Program-made: the position numbers and the translations under genes
Assembly (NCBI RefSeq): GCF_000317535.1
Contig: NC_019757.1
Coordinates: forward strand, 5,979,501-6,043,500
Length of the DNA stretch: 64,000 nucleotides
From: Cylindrospermum stagnale PCC 7417
GTDB lineage: Bacteria; Cyanobacteriota; Cyanobacteriia; Cyanobacteriales; Nostocaceae
Direction of reading: 5' to 3'
Shown here: in pieces, positions 55,071 to 64,000 of the stretch
Numbering within the stretch: position 1 is the first letter of the stretch
How the letters are laid out: every line of letters starts with the position of its first letter
Notes under the pieces: generated by a model
What the model saw: the letters and a program-made list of their open reading frames with translations, nothing else
The model's database searches: none
What the model was told of the DNA's origin: nothing

Positions 55071-56618
55071 CTACAATTCTAGACCACCGCTTTGCAACTT
55101 CTTAAATGGATCTAAAATCAAGTCGATTACCCGACGCTGGCGGACAATCACTTCTGCTGTTGCTGTCTGACCAGGCGTTAAGAAAACGCGCTGATTGGCA
55201 GCTTGGATATAGGGCTGATCTAGGGTAATATCTAACTCATAGATTTCACGGCGATTTTGGTTATTTTCTTGAATTTTTGAGTCAGGTGAAATCCAGCTAA
55301 CTCGCCCTTGTAGGACTCCATACTCTTGGAAGGGATAGGCATCAAATTTGATTTTGACTGGCATTCCCACCTTGACAAAACCACTTTGTTGACTAGGAAT
55401 TTGCGCTTTGAGGATTAAGGCCGTGTTCTGGGGGGCAATTTGGGCAATCATTTGTCCTGGTTGGACGACAGATCCTGGTTTTTTAATGGGCAAGGCAAAA
55501 ATCATGCCATCAATTGGCGATCGCACGACTCGTTGCTGTAACTGAAGCTGTAAGGATGTAATTTGACTCTTGGTTTGAGCAATATCCGATTCCAAGGTAG
55601 TTATTTGGTTTTGCAGGTCTTTGATCTGTTCTTCGCTTTTTAGCACCGCCAGTTTACCTGCTTGTACAGCGCTTTGATAGCTGCTTTGCTGCTCTTGCAA
55701 GCGCAGTTTTGCTAGTTCAATATCTGACTGAGCCTGACTCATCAGTGACTGATAGCGGTTCGACTCTTCTCTTAAGCGCAGATTGGCTAGTTGGATGTTG
55801 GATTGTGCTTCTTCTTGCAAGCGTAGGCTTTCTTCTGCGGTTTTTTCGAGTTCGACAACTTTAATTTCGGCAATTGCACCCTGCTGTAAAAGTTGGCGAT
55901 AGCGTGTGACTTCTGTGGCATCTCTGCTCAAACGACTGTTGGCTAACCGCTGGCTAGTTCGGCTAGATTTGATATTCTGCTTTGCCTGATCTACTTGAGC
56001 TAGTTTTTCTAATTTTTGTAAGTTATAGGTACTCTGTTTAGCATCCAGGTTTTGTTGAGCCTGACTAACTTGTGACATTTTTTCCCATGCTTGGGATTGG
56101 TTTTGTTGCTCTTGGATGTTAATTGCCAGCATTACTTGGTTTTTGAGTAAATCCAGTTGCGATCGCCGATCAGCTAAACCTGCCAGCTTGGTTTGTGCCT
56201 GTTGCAGTTCGGTGCGTAAAACATTAGACTCCATTTCTACCAAAACCTGCCCGGCTTTGACGGTTGCACCTTCTGTAACATTGACAGCAATCACACTGCC
56301 AGTCACGGCACTATCTAATTTTTGTGTTGCTCCTTTGGGTTCTATGCGCCCCGTAGCACTTCCTGTTTCATCAACTTGGGCAAACATCGACCAAGGTAAG
56401 GCGATCGCGGCAAAGCTAATTAATAAATACAGCATTGAGCGCGTCCATACCCTCGGTAAGGCATCTAGCAGTTCCTCAGTACCGTAAAACCAATCATCGG
56501 ACTTAGTTGTGGTCTGTGTCTGCTGCCCAAATACAGCAATAGATTCATCAATTACAGGTGGTTGCTCTGGCGATCGCTCGATCAGGGTGGATGATGACTG
56601 ATTGGATGGGTGTGGCAT
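55071..56618 (-). CDS. HlyD-type periplasmic adaptor of the peptide exporter
   Basis: 515 residues from the ATG at 56618; the longer open frame (to 56711) begins in a heptamer repeat. Order: cytoplasmic N-terminus, one membrane helix (about 70-95, LYLLISFAAIALPWSMFAQ), lipoyl half (GRIEPKGATQKLDSAVTGSV), a long coiled coil rich in Gln (about 160-380), the second lipoyl half (RVVRSPIDGMIFALPIKKPG) and a beta-barrel end. It bridges the inner membrane ABC protein to an outer-membrane channel such as TolC. It lies 117 bases after the C39 exporter on the same strand, forming its partner. Confidence 0.92.
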   Translation of the reverse strand: MPHPSNQSSSTLIERSPEQPPVIDESIAVFGQQTQTTTKSDDWFYGTEELLDALPRVWTRSMLYLLISFAAIALPWSMFAQVDETGSATGRIEPKGATQKLDSAVTGSVIAVNVTEGATVKAGQVLVEMESNVLRTELQQAQTKLAGLADRRSQLDLLKNQVMLAINIQEQQNQSQAWEKMSQVSQAQQNLDAKQSTYNLQKLEKLAQVDQAKQNIKSSRTSQRLANSRLSRDATEVTRYRQLLQQGAIAEIKVVELEKTAEESLRLQEEAQSNIQLANLRLREESNRYQSLMSQAQSDIELAKLRLQEQQSSYQSAVQAGKLAVLKSEEQIKDLQNQITTLESDIAQTKSQITSLQLQLQQRVVRSPIDGMIFALPIKKPGSVVQPGQMIAQIAPQNTALILKAQIPSQQSGFVKVGMPVKIKFDAYPFQEYGVLQGRVSWISPDSKIQENNQNRREIYELDITLDQPYIQAANQRVFLTPGQTATAEVIVRQRRVIDLILDPFKKLQSGGLEL

Positions 56619-56621
56619 AAA

Positions 56622-56690
56622 TAATGGGTAATGGGTAATGGGTGATGGGTAATGGGTAATGGGTAATTGGTAATTGGTAATTGGTAATCC
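56622..56690. repeat. Heptamer repeats (TGGGTAA, TGGGTGA, TTGGTAA)
   Basis: About nine copies lie between the ABC exporter and HlyD genes, just before the HlyD start. They would be part of the shared transcript. Confidence 0.85.
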
Positions 56691-56735
56691 TTCTTCATCC
56701 CTAATCCCCAATACCCGTTACTCAATACCCGTTAC

Positions 56736-59700
56736 TCAACCTGTTTGCGCTAACTGTTGCTGGTTGAGATAGAAATAATGACCTCGTTTGGAGATTAATT
56801 CCTCGTGAGTGCCGCTTTCCACTAAGAGTCCGCGATCTAACACTAAAATCAGGTCAGCATGACGCACCGTAGAAAGACGATGAGCAATAATCAGACTTGT
56901 CCGCCCTTGAAGAATTTTTTTGAGGTTAGTCTGAATAATCCGCTCAGATTCAGAATCTAGGTGACTTGTCGCTTCATCTAAAACCAATAGCCGGGGATTG
57001 CCTAACAACGCCCGCGCGATCGCTAAACGTTGGCGTTGTCCCCCAGAGAGCATCCCCCCACCTTCACCAATTTGGGTTTCGTAACCCATTGGCATGCGCT
57101 GAATAAATTCATCTGCTCCTGCCAGACGCGCCGCTTCTGTAATTTCTTCTAGAGTGGCTTCCGGATGAGCAATGCTGATGTTTTCGCGAATTGTCCCGCC
57201 AAACAAAAAGGTATCTTGATCGACAACCCCAATTTGCGATCGCAGCGAGCGCAAAGAAATACTAGTTACATCTTGATTGTCAATTAATACCTTCCCATCC
57301 GTCGGCGGATACAGACCCAAAATCAATTTAGAAAGAGTGGTTTTACCAGAACCACTACGCCCCACAACTGCTACAGTTTGCTCTGGCTTGACTTCAAAGC
57401 TCAGATTTTCCAGCACATTAATCTCACTTTCTGCGTGATAGCGGAAAGTGACATTATCAAAACTAATTTTACCGCGTAGCCTGGGTAAAGACTGACGTGG
57501 TTGATGCTCTAAATCTTCCTCAGGTTCTGCTTCCAAAATATCATTAATCCGCTCTGTAGAAATTACCACTTCCTGCAATTGATTCCACAGAACTATTAAC
57601 CGCTGAAAAGGCTGAATCACATTACCTAACAACATATTGAAAGCAACTAACTGCCCAATTGTCAGTTGGTTTTGAATTACTAGCCACGCCCCAAACCACA
57701 GTAAACCTGTATTCGCTACAGATTGAATTGTGGCGCTAAGAATTTGTAATTGATTGCCAATTACCTGGCCACTAAAGCTTTTTTTCGTTAATGTATTCAG
57801 CAGTTCTTCCCAATGCCAGCGCACCGTCTGTTCAATAGCCATTGAGCGGATAGAAGCAACCCCTGTCAAAGCTTGAATCAGATAACTATTTTCATTGGCT
57901 CCAGCAGTAAAAACTTCGCGGTTAAGGCGGCGCAAAAAAGGTGTGGCAATAACTGCCAGCAGCAGATAAGGCGGTAAGATCATTAAAGTCAGCCAGGCCA
58001 ATGCTGAACTGTACCAAAACATTAGCCCCAAATAGATAAATACTGTCAGCAAATCCAAACAAATAGATAGTGCTTCCCCGGTGAGGAAGCGCTGAATTTT
58101 TTGATTTTCTTGGACGCGAGAAACAATATCGCCAACGTAACGCGACTCAAAGAAAGAAAGAGGTAAACGAAAGGTATGTTTGATAAAACCTACCAACAGC
58201 GCTACGCCGATGCGGTTAGCTGTGTGATCTAGCAAATATTGCCGCAGTCCGTTGATCGCGATGCGAAACAACCCAAAAATCAGCAACCCAAAACCAACAG
58301 CGTTTAATGTCAGAACACTACCCTGAACAATTACTCTGTCTAATAAAAGTTGGGTAAATAGGGGTGTAACAAGTCCAAACACCTGAATCAACACCGAAGC
58401 AACAAACACTTCTAGCAACACCTGGGAGTGGGGTTTGACTAAATCAAACAACTGCCAGAATGGTGTATTTGCTTCTGGGGTTTCTTTGAGTGAGCTTGTG
58501 GGTTGCAATAACAACGCGTAACCAGTCCAACCAGCTTTGAATTCCCCAGCAGTCAGGGTGCATTGACCGATAGCGGGGTCGCCAACAATCACCCGTTTTT
58601 TGTTGATTTCGTAGACAACTATATAGTGTTTGCCTTGCCAATGCGCGATCGCAGGTAGGGGTTGTTGTGCCAATTTATCAAAGCTAGCTTTCACCGGACG
58701 GGTAGCAAAGCCGATGCTTTCTGCCGCTGATGTTAAACTCCGCATTGATGAACCGCTGCGGCTGACGTTGGCTAAATCCCGCAGCCGATTCACACTTAAG
58801 TTTTTGCCCCAATAGCGACTAATCATCACCAAGCAAGCTGCCCCACAGTCAGAAGCACTTTGTTGGGCAAAGAATGGATACCGCTTAGTAACACGTTGCC
58901 ACCAATGACCCGCACTCACCTTAGGGTTGGGAAAGTAAGCTCGTCGTTTGTTTGGTTTTGGCTGTGGTGGTAGCGAGGGAGTTGCTTGGGGAAAGGGAAT
59001 AATATTGCGCTTGACTTGGACATTTTGTTCGACAACAGCGGCGGTTTGGCGTTCACTAAAGTCGCTCAACTCTGCTAATTGCGGCCAGTGTTGCAGTGCT
59101 GTTTGCCAATCGCCATGACGCAAACTATAAGCGATCGTTGGTTGTGTCGCCTGCCAACTCCCCTGTTGAGGATTTACATAAATGTCTCCTGGTGTTAACG
59201 TCCGCCCGTCAGAGTATAGTAGTTCACCCCGACGTAGCAGCCAGAGCTTGGTATCTTTGGTGAGTTTGGCATTGAGAGAACCACTTTCAAGATTGTGGCG
59301 CTCAAATAGGGATAGTGCTTTGAACATCGACTCGGCGGAGCCATTTTGCGGCAATCGGGAGTTTTGGCAACATAACAGCAGTGCATCCCAAAGTTCTGCC
59401 CTGGTGAGCAGGCGTAAGCGAATATTGCTAGATGAGCTAAATAGTTCTTGCAACACCTCTTGGTGAAGATAGCAGAGCTTTAAATTCGCAGAAGCTCTGG
59501 CAACATAGGGAATGAAATTCTCTTCGGGAAACAGCGTCAACTCGCCAAATGATGCCCCTGGCGAAAGGGTAGTGATTAAGTTATTAGAGCTATCCAGCAG
59601 TCTAACTTTACCCGCAAGCACGAGATAAAGTCCCGGATTCGCTGCTGTTGCTTGCCAAAACTGTTTGGCTACCGGTGGTTCAACAATTTCTACTGCTTTG

Positions 59701-59792
59701 ACACAGATGTCTTTTTCCCTGTTTGACAACGACTCACCCAAGAGTTGGGCGAGTTGTTCAGCCAAATGTTGTGGGGAAAACGCTTTTTGCAT
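56736..59792 (-). CDS. C39-peptidase ABC exporter with cNMP-like domain
   Basis: 1018 residues. Order: an N-terminal cNMP-binding-like beta-roll (about 40-130), a linker with a second weaker roll, an intact C39 peptidase (about 303-430) with catalytic Cys316 (QQSASDCGAAC), His389 (WQGKHYIVVYE) and Asp405 (VIVGDPAIG), six membrane helices (about 460-720) and an ATPase (GRSGSGKTTL about 811; LSGGQRQRLA; LLVLDEATSHLD). C39 exporters cut the leader behind Gly-Gly while exporting the rest, exactly what the nearby precursors need. The start has GGAGG upstream. It is in a row with an HTH gene and HlyD. Domain order also resembles HetC of Anabaena, but it is not beside hetP itself. Confidence 0.93.
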   Translation of the reverse strand: MQKAFSPQHLAEQLAQLLGESLSNREKDICVKAVEIVEPPVAKQFWQATAANPGLYLVLAGKVRLLDSSNNLITTLSPGASFGELTLFPEENFIPYVARASANLKLCYLHQEVLQELFSSSSNIRLRLLTRAELWDALLLCCQNSRLPQNGSAESMFKALSLFERHNLESGSLNAKLTKDTKLWLLRRGELLYSDGRTLTPGDIYVNPQQGSWQATQPTIAYSLRHGDWQTALQHWPQLAELSDFSERQTAAVVEQNVQVKRNIIPFPQATPSLPPQPKPNKRRAYFPNPKVSAGHWWQRVTKRYPFFAQQSASDCGAACLVMISRYWGKNLSVNRLRDLANVSRSGSSMRSLTSAAESIGFATRPVKASFDKLAQQPLPAIAHWQGKHYIVVYEINKKRVIVGDPAIGQCTLTAGEFKAGWTGYALLLQPTSSLKETPEANTPFWQLFDLVKPHSQVLLEVFVASVLIQVFGLVTPLFTQLLLDRVIVQGSVLTLNAVGFGLLIFGLFRIAINGLRQYLLDHTANRIGVALLVGFIKHTFRLPLSFFESRYVGDIVSRVQENQKIQRFLTGEALSICLDLLTVFIYLGLMFWYSSALAWLTLMILPPYLLLAVIATPFLRRLNREVFTAGANENSYLIQALTGVASIRSMAIEQTVRWHWEELLNTLTKKSFSGQVIGNQLQILSATIQSVANTGLLWFGAWLVIQNQLTIGQLVAFNMLLGNVIQPFQRLIVLWNQLQEVVISTERINDILEAEPEEDLEHQPRQSLPRLRGKISFDNVTFRYHAESEINVLENLSFEVKPEQTVAVVGRSGSGKTTLSKLILGLYPPTDGKVLIDNQDVTSISLRSLRSQIGVVDQDTFLFGGTIRENISIAHPEATLEEITEAARLAGADEFIQRMPMGYETQIGEGGGMLSGGQRQRLAIARALLGNPRLLVLDEATSHLDSESERIIQTNLKKILQGRTSLIIAHRLSTVRHADLILVLDRGLLVESGTHEELISKRGHYFYLNQQQLAQTG

Positions 59793-59813
59793 TTCCTTAC
59801 CTCCAAAACACTA

Positions 59814-60413
59814 CTACTTATTGGTCTGAATCAGATTGAGTGACCAATGGAAACTAGGTTTGGAGTTAGATTGCAAGTCGCAAATCGTAATACCAGCGTC
59901 CTTCGGATGATCAGTTTCTGGTGGAGCGGAACTTTTTCGTTTTGTGGAAAGTCCCATTTGTTTAAGCAGACGATTAATATGGCGATCGCTAATTTCGATG
60001 CCAAATTCAGTGGCTAGATGTTTGCTTAACCATTGAGCCGTCCAGTAACCAAAAGCATAGCCATATTCACGCGGACTATGACTTACCAATTCCTTCAATC
60101 GTTCAATATATTGATGATTTACCGTCTTCGGTCTGCCTATCGGTCGCTCATTCCACTTGTGCGCCATACCTGCTTGGGCCACACCAATCCAGTACCGCGC
60201 CATCTCCTGAGAACAACTTAAAATTTCACAGATTTGAGCCTGGGATTTACCCATATCTGCCAGCAACATAATTTCCATCCGCCGCCGATATTCTGGCTGT
60301 AAATTAGCTTGCAAGTTTTTCAGTAGAGCCTTGCGCTGAAATGGTGTTAAAAACTTACCTTCCTGTGGTTCATAACCCTCAAAAGCCTGATCTAGACTGG
60401 AATAGTATGACAT
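59814..60413 (-). CDS. HTH protein upstream of the exporter
   Basis: 199 residues from the ATG at 60413 (a TTG at 60452 is rejected). The central region has two helix-turn-helix-like parts: ILSCSQEMARYWIGVAQAG and TAQWLSKHLATEFGIEISDRHINRLLKQMG, much like the N-terminal HTH of IS630-type transposases but without the catalytic DDE domain. It lies 21 bases from the exporter gene, so it is likely co-transcribed and may regulate the locus. It could also be a co-opted transposase fragment. Confidence 0.75.
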   Translation of the reverse strand: MSYYSSLDQAFEGYEPQEGKFLTPFQRKALLKNLQANLQPEYRRRMEIMLLADMGKSQAQICEILSCSQEMARYWIGVAQAGMAHKWNERPIGRPKTVNHQYIERLKELVSHSPREYGYAFGYWTAQWLSKHLATEFGIEISDRHINRLLKQMGLSTKRKSSAPPETDHPKDAGITICDLQSNSKPSFHWSLNLIQTNK

Positions 60414-62113
60414 AATCTTTACCAGTTGCCGTCTACTGTACAATGTGGGCAATTATGTACGTTGCAGATGTGGCTGAAATTCAGATGCCTAAAGTTCTAC
60501 AGATGCAAAATTAATTGGCTCTAGCAGCCTAATTAAGTACTTACATGATGTGTAACTCACACTAGATATTTCCCCCCTAGCTTTCTGATAATCTAGAGAG
60601 TAATAAAGGCGTTTACTCAGATTTTGCTCTATCAATATCCGGCGTTAACGCGCTTCACCTGATAGATAGAGATCATCAAAAAATCTGCACCAGACCATGT
60701 AAATTAGGTTTTTTTCATCCAGTAAAATCTTGACAAAAACTTCACTCCAAAGTTACTAAAGTCGAAAGTTTGAAAGCAGTAGAAAGCATCCCTGACAAAA
60801 TATGCAGCAAGCATAGCCGTTTTCTGATAAACAGCCGTGTCTGGTAAAACACCTAAAGCTAGTGAACTACTCACTGGTTAACCCATGAGTTTGAGAGCCT
60901 TTTCTAGCACTTGGTACAATAATGGTATTGATTGAAACCATTTACCCTGGTTGCTAATCAAAGGAAAGCAATTTCGAGCCTGAACGTGGCTCGTTGTTTG
61001 AGGATGTTACTGAACTCTGCAATACAGGTTCATAGGTCAACCTCCAAATATTTAGGTTGGTTAATTTTTGAATACCAAAAAAGGGTTGAAAGCTGTTCAA
61101 CAGATTGAAGCCTAGAATTAGTTAACGTCAGGCACGAGTGTAAATCTATTTCTTACACTAGCCTAACAATAGTTTTTTCTCATCAGCAGATCATGATAAA
61201 TCTGAAATTCTCTGTAAGAAAAATTCAACGAAACAGCGACAGTTCATCAATCTTTGTCTTGACACATATTTATTTAAAAATTTTCCTACATCCTAGCCAA
61301 GAGTTCTTCTAAAAAAAGAAATCTTTACCAAAAATTTATCATAACTTTGTTGAAAATTTATAATTGACTCAATCAAAAATAATGGTCTAGATATGATTTT
61401 TTTGCTAAATTAAATGATGATTATTTAGAATCACTTATCTCACCAGTTCGGGACTGGTAAATTACTATTTGATCGGCAAATATCTGTATAAAAGATAAAT
61501 ACTATCTACAACAGTAGTAGATATACCTCTATCATTGGTAGTAAGGTCACATATTTATTACCATCTGTTATATCAACCATATTTGTATCTATCTCTAGTA
61601 GGAAACTTTATTTATAAAGTAAATATTAAATTTGTCAAGTTCGTTACTAGAACTGGCGCTCATGTTCAGAATTTATCATGCTCGGTAATGTCTAACTTAT
61701 CTACAGCAATTTTATTTTTACTATATTTGTATCTATCTCTAGTATGAAAAACCTCTGAAGTGAAAAGCTGCCAAAGTTTTCTCCAATTACAGTTTCTAAA
61801 TCTAACCATAGGTACATGATTCTTCAATGAAATATCCGTATCGACTTAAAACCTACTTGGAACAGAGAAAGATACCTGCGGTACTTGCAACGGGTTCCTT
61901 ATAGGTTAGAATTAGTTTGACTGAAATTAAATAATTAATTAAATTTATTCCCAAAATACAGGTTTATTATTTAACATCTAAACAGAGCCAAGCCAATAAT
62001 TTATTTACAGCAGTTTGCCAGTAAATAAAGTACAGCTATTAGCGGTTAAACTCTTGTGTTGTCGGACTAAAAACCCGCTCTTGTGTACCTTATTTTGATG
62101 TCATTGGTAAAAT
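60414..62113. other. Long intergenic region with a 22-bp direct repeat
   Basis: About 1.7 kb, AT-rich. A direct repeat of 22 bp starting ATATTTGTATCTATCTCTAG occurs at 61579-61600 and 61723-61744. I find no convincing gene; a 70-codon plus-strand frame at 61535 spans the repeat and looks spurious. The promoter of the HTH-exporter-HlyD operon should lie near 60420-60700. Confidence 0.4.
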
Positions 62114-62863
62114 CTAAACCTTGTCTTGTAATGACAAATTCAGCAGAGAGTCTAGCTCAGAAGCTAGCCAACGTTGAAACATATTATTGAGAATTTCTTG
62201 ATACCTTTCAGACGTTAATTCTGCTGGTAGGAACTCATCAACCAGAAAAAGATGATAACCTTGATCAGTTTTCAGGGGAGGAATTAACTGTTTAGCTGGT
62301 GTACTAAATACAACAGCAGCTATATCTGGCTGGAGAGCAAAACGGTAAATCTTACCTTCATAACCGCACTTGTATCTGCGATGTTCATCAATATCATAAA
62401 GGTGAGCAGCATGATAAAAACTTATTTCCCCTTCTTCTATTTGATAAAAAAGCTCTTGAGCAAATTTTTCATAAGAAACAATAATTTGATAGAGAACAAC
62501 TTCCTCAAACTCTAGACGATTTTGAAAAAAAACTTTTTTGACTTCTTGAGCAAACAAGAACTCAGCTAACTTTTGTGACAGCAGACTAGCATGAATTCCC
62601 GCTTCCCAATCTTCAGGGGTAATTAATTGATCTGCTAACCATGCCATTGTATCAGCAGCTTTTTCTAAGCGCTTATTTCGGCGCATATTATTCGCTTGAG
62701 CCTCGATTTCTTCTGCTGTGACAGTTATGCCTCTTTCCTGAGCTACGTGGAAAATAATTCTTTGAAATAGAACATTCTGGTATACTTCCTTAAAATCCAT
62801 TTTGCTCTTAAGGAAGTTAATAATCTCCTCTGGTTCAACAATTATATTTGAAAGGTTATTCAT
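62114..62863 (-). CDS. PpiC/parvulin-type protein, peptide-locus copy C
   Basis: 249 residues. Helical half EEIINFLKSKMDFKEVYQNV and NMRRNKRLEKAADTMAWLAD; parvulin half VVLYQIIVSYEKFAQELFYQ, FYHAAHLYDIDEHRRYKCGY and KQLIPPLKTDQGYHLFLVDE. The canonical His and Cys positions of the isomerase site look poorly conserved, so it may be a chaperone more than an enzyme. No signal peptide. It is separated from the exporter operon by 1.7 kb but reads on the same strand. Confidence 0.85.
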   Translation of the reverse strand: MNNLSNIIVEPEEIINFLKSKMDFKEVYQNVLFQRIIFHVAQERGITVTAEEIEAQANNMRRNKRLEKAADTMAWLADQLITPEDWEAGIHASLLSQKLAEFLFAQEVKKVFFQNRLEFEEVVLYQIIVSYEKFAQELFYQIEEGEISFYHAAHLYDIDEHRRYKCGYEGKIYRFALQPDIAAVVFSTPAKQLIPPLKTDQGYHLFLVDEFLPAELTSERYQEILNNMFQRWLASELDSLLNLSLQDKV

Positions 62864-63028
62864 GGTATTTATTTCTTTTTAATAACCTGCTACTATTGAA
62901 ATATTTGGTTATATGTTTCGATAAGTATAAAGTAAAAAATACAAGTTTTGCAGAAAATTTTCAAAAAAAATCATTAATTTTTAACATAACTGAACTGAAG
63001 AGACTATTTATTAATTAATCTTTAGTAG

Positions 63029-63184
63029 GGTGTGTAATAGCAAATTAATATGAAGTTGCATAGAATAAGATATGAAAAAGAATTAACCGCAGATAAACGC
63101 AGATAAAGATGGATAATTAAATTGATTTCATCATTCTATGCAGCTTCACATAAAATTGGTATAACGGCTTTGCTATTAAGCACC
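63029..63184. mobile_element. MITE-like element with long inverted arms
   Basis: Left arm 63029-63066 (GGTGTGTAATAGCAAA then TGAAGTTGCATAGAAT) and right arm 63133-63184 (ATTCTATGCAGCTTCA then TTTGCTATTAAGCACC) are inverted copies with few mismatches. The short middle holds CCGCAGATAAACGCAGATAAA, also found near 5223. No gene inside. Confidence 0.6.
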
Positions 63185-63315
63185 ATATTATAGCGGTGCG
63201 TTAGTGCCTCTTGCCTCTTGCCTTTCTCCTACCAGCAAATTCACAAATAAAATAGGACTGCAATAAAAAAACTCTACAGTTATTTGATATTTGCTTTAAT
63301 TTTAAACATAAAAAA

Positions 63316-63348
63316 ACTGGAAGCTGTTTAAGTGTTTGAGCTTCCAGT
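63316..63348. terminator. Hairpin, possible terminator
   Basis: A 10-bp perfect stem ACTGGAAGCT (63316-63325) with AGCTTCCAGT (63339-63348) and a 13-base loop, preceded by A6 and followed by ATTT. It may terminate a transcript from the left or right. Confidence 0.5.
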
Positions 63349-63389
63349 ATTTGCTAGATAAATTGCCAGTTTATTTAGCAGAAATAATC

Positions 63390-63729
63390 CTATTTGGGAG
63401 GAATCGGATTATCATAGTTGAGAGAAAAGCGTATGAGCTATAAGTTCTACCACCCATAACAACGATTTCACCGTAACCTTTCAATTTCCATACCTGCTTT
63501 TGGTGCTAAACCTAAGTTTTTTAGACTAAGGTGACATCAACCACGGGACAAAAAGTTTTATAGATATTCAAAGTTTGATTAGAGAAAGCCACTACTCCAA
63601 TCTCTCTTTGCTCAGACTTCCTGGGAAAAGGAACCACCATTAGCAACAGTTACATCGTCAGTCTTGGTTTAGAAGTTATCTAATCCATGAGATACTGACT
63701 GCTTTAGCAATCAGTTTGATATATTGCAT
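63390..63729 (-). pseudogene. Frameshifted small gene remnant
   Basis: Read from ATG at 63729, the minus strand gives coding-like pieces in different frames: MQYIKLIAKAVSIS, SHGLDNF-stop-TKTDDVTVANGGSFSQEV, GLAPKAGMEIE, GYGEIVVMGGRTYSSYAF and SLNYDNPIPPK ending at 63390. The changes of frame and stops suggest a decayed gene, perhaps one with a Gly-rich secreted product. I cannot name it. Confidence 0.35.
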
Positions 63730-64000
63730 GGTTAGAAATTAAGAGTGATTTTATTGGTGAAAATGAATCTGCTTGCCAGGCACCTCGGTTTAGGTTGTTA
63801 TTTATAATTTATAATACTTTTTCTGTGTATAATTGCCACTTTGGCAGATTTCTCCGGGTAATTTATTACTCCCTTCCTGCTGCAAGATTTCCTATTTATT
63901 CAGGGCGATGTATCTAGTCTTAATGTAACAAAAGTTTGAATTTCCCTATACTCAGTGAAATTTAAGTATAATTACTATGTAGTCTGTTCGCATTCCGTCC

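Noticed and set aside
56736-59792. The exporter being HetC itself
   Set aside because: Domain order is alike, but true hetC lies next to full-length hetP; here the neighbours are HlyD and an HTH gene, so it is better called a C39 exporter of the same broad type.
61535-61747. 70-codon plus-strand frame in the long intergenic region
   Set aside because: It covers a 22-bp direct repeat that makes it repetitive, has low-complexity composition and no ribosome-binding site.

Overview
The window is chromosomal DNA from a filamentous, probably heterocyst-forming cyanobacterium of the Nostoc/Anabaena type. The HIP1 octamer GCGATCGC is everywhere, there are strings of 7-bp tandem repeats (TTGGTCA, TTGGTAA and TGGGTGA types), the marker genes are cyanobacterial (DUF92/VTE6-like protein, ferredoxin sulfite reductase, Uma2 nucleases), and there is a HetP-family protein, a family tied to heterocyst commitment.

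Layout. 0-5.2 kb: the 5' part of a subtilisin-like protease, a four-repeat CARDB protein, a Uma2 protein and two small toxin-antitoxin-like pairs (DUF4258/YgiT-type and PIN/VapC-type). 5.3-8.7 kb: an ABC exporter with a decayed C39 domain, overlapped by a parvulin-type PpiC protein. 8.9-22.6 kb: mostly household genes (DUF92, lipase, TPR protein, rsmE, sir, a beta-barrel-like envelope protein, a tandem pair of ADP-ribosylglycohydrolases, an HTH protein, a membrane protein). 22.9-25.7 kb: tRNA-Arg, then an AT-rich insert with a PD-(D/E)XK-HTH homing-type nuclease and a CoiA-like zinc protein, then tRNA-Thr and tRNA-Tyr. 25.8-33 kb: an ABC transporter, a lumen/periplasm-type protein, a HutX-like protein, PhoH, khpA, rpsP and ffh. 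33-38.5 kb: accessory DNA with a MITE, an XRE pseudogene, a retropepsin-like protease pair, a Uma2 gene, an hsdR remnant and three secreted proteins of unknown role. 38.6-45.8 kb: M24 peptidase, PhzF, a DUF4332 protein, TetR and an M16 peptidase pair.

The most notable part is 46.0-62.9 kb, which looks like a ribosomal peptide (RiPP) or bacteriocin locus. It has five short genes with one shared leader (consensus ISDLHPxDxExFLxDL, ending in Gly-Gly at about residue 32), an aminoglycoside-phosphotransferase-like kinase, a HopA1-family protein, a HetP-family protein, three PpiC-type proteins, a HlyD adaptor, a C39-peptidase ABC exporter with an intact Cys/His/Asp triad, and a helix-turn-helix protein. 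A kinase plus a HopA1 protein is the modifying pair known from class V lanthipeptides and thioamitides. Yet none of the five precursors has a cysteine, so ordinary lanthionine rings cannot form within them. A HetP paralogue inside such a locus echoes the known hetC-hetP pair, where HetC is also an ABC exporter. My inference is a self-contained system that makes, modifies, exports and perhaps senses a peptide and may touch cell-fate control. Family assignments come from motif recognition only; no database search was run.
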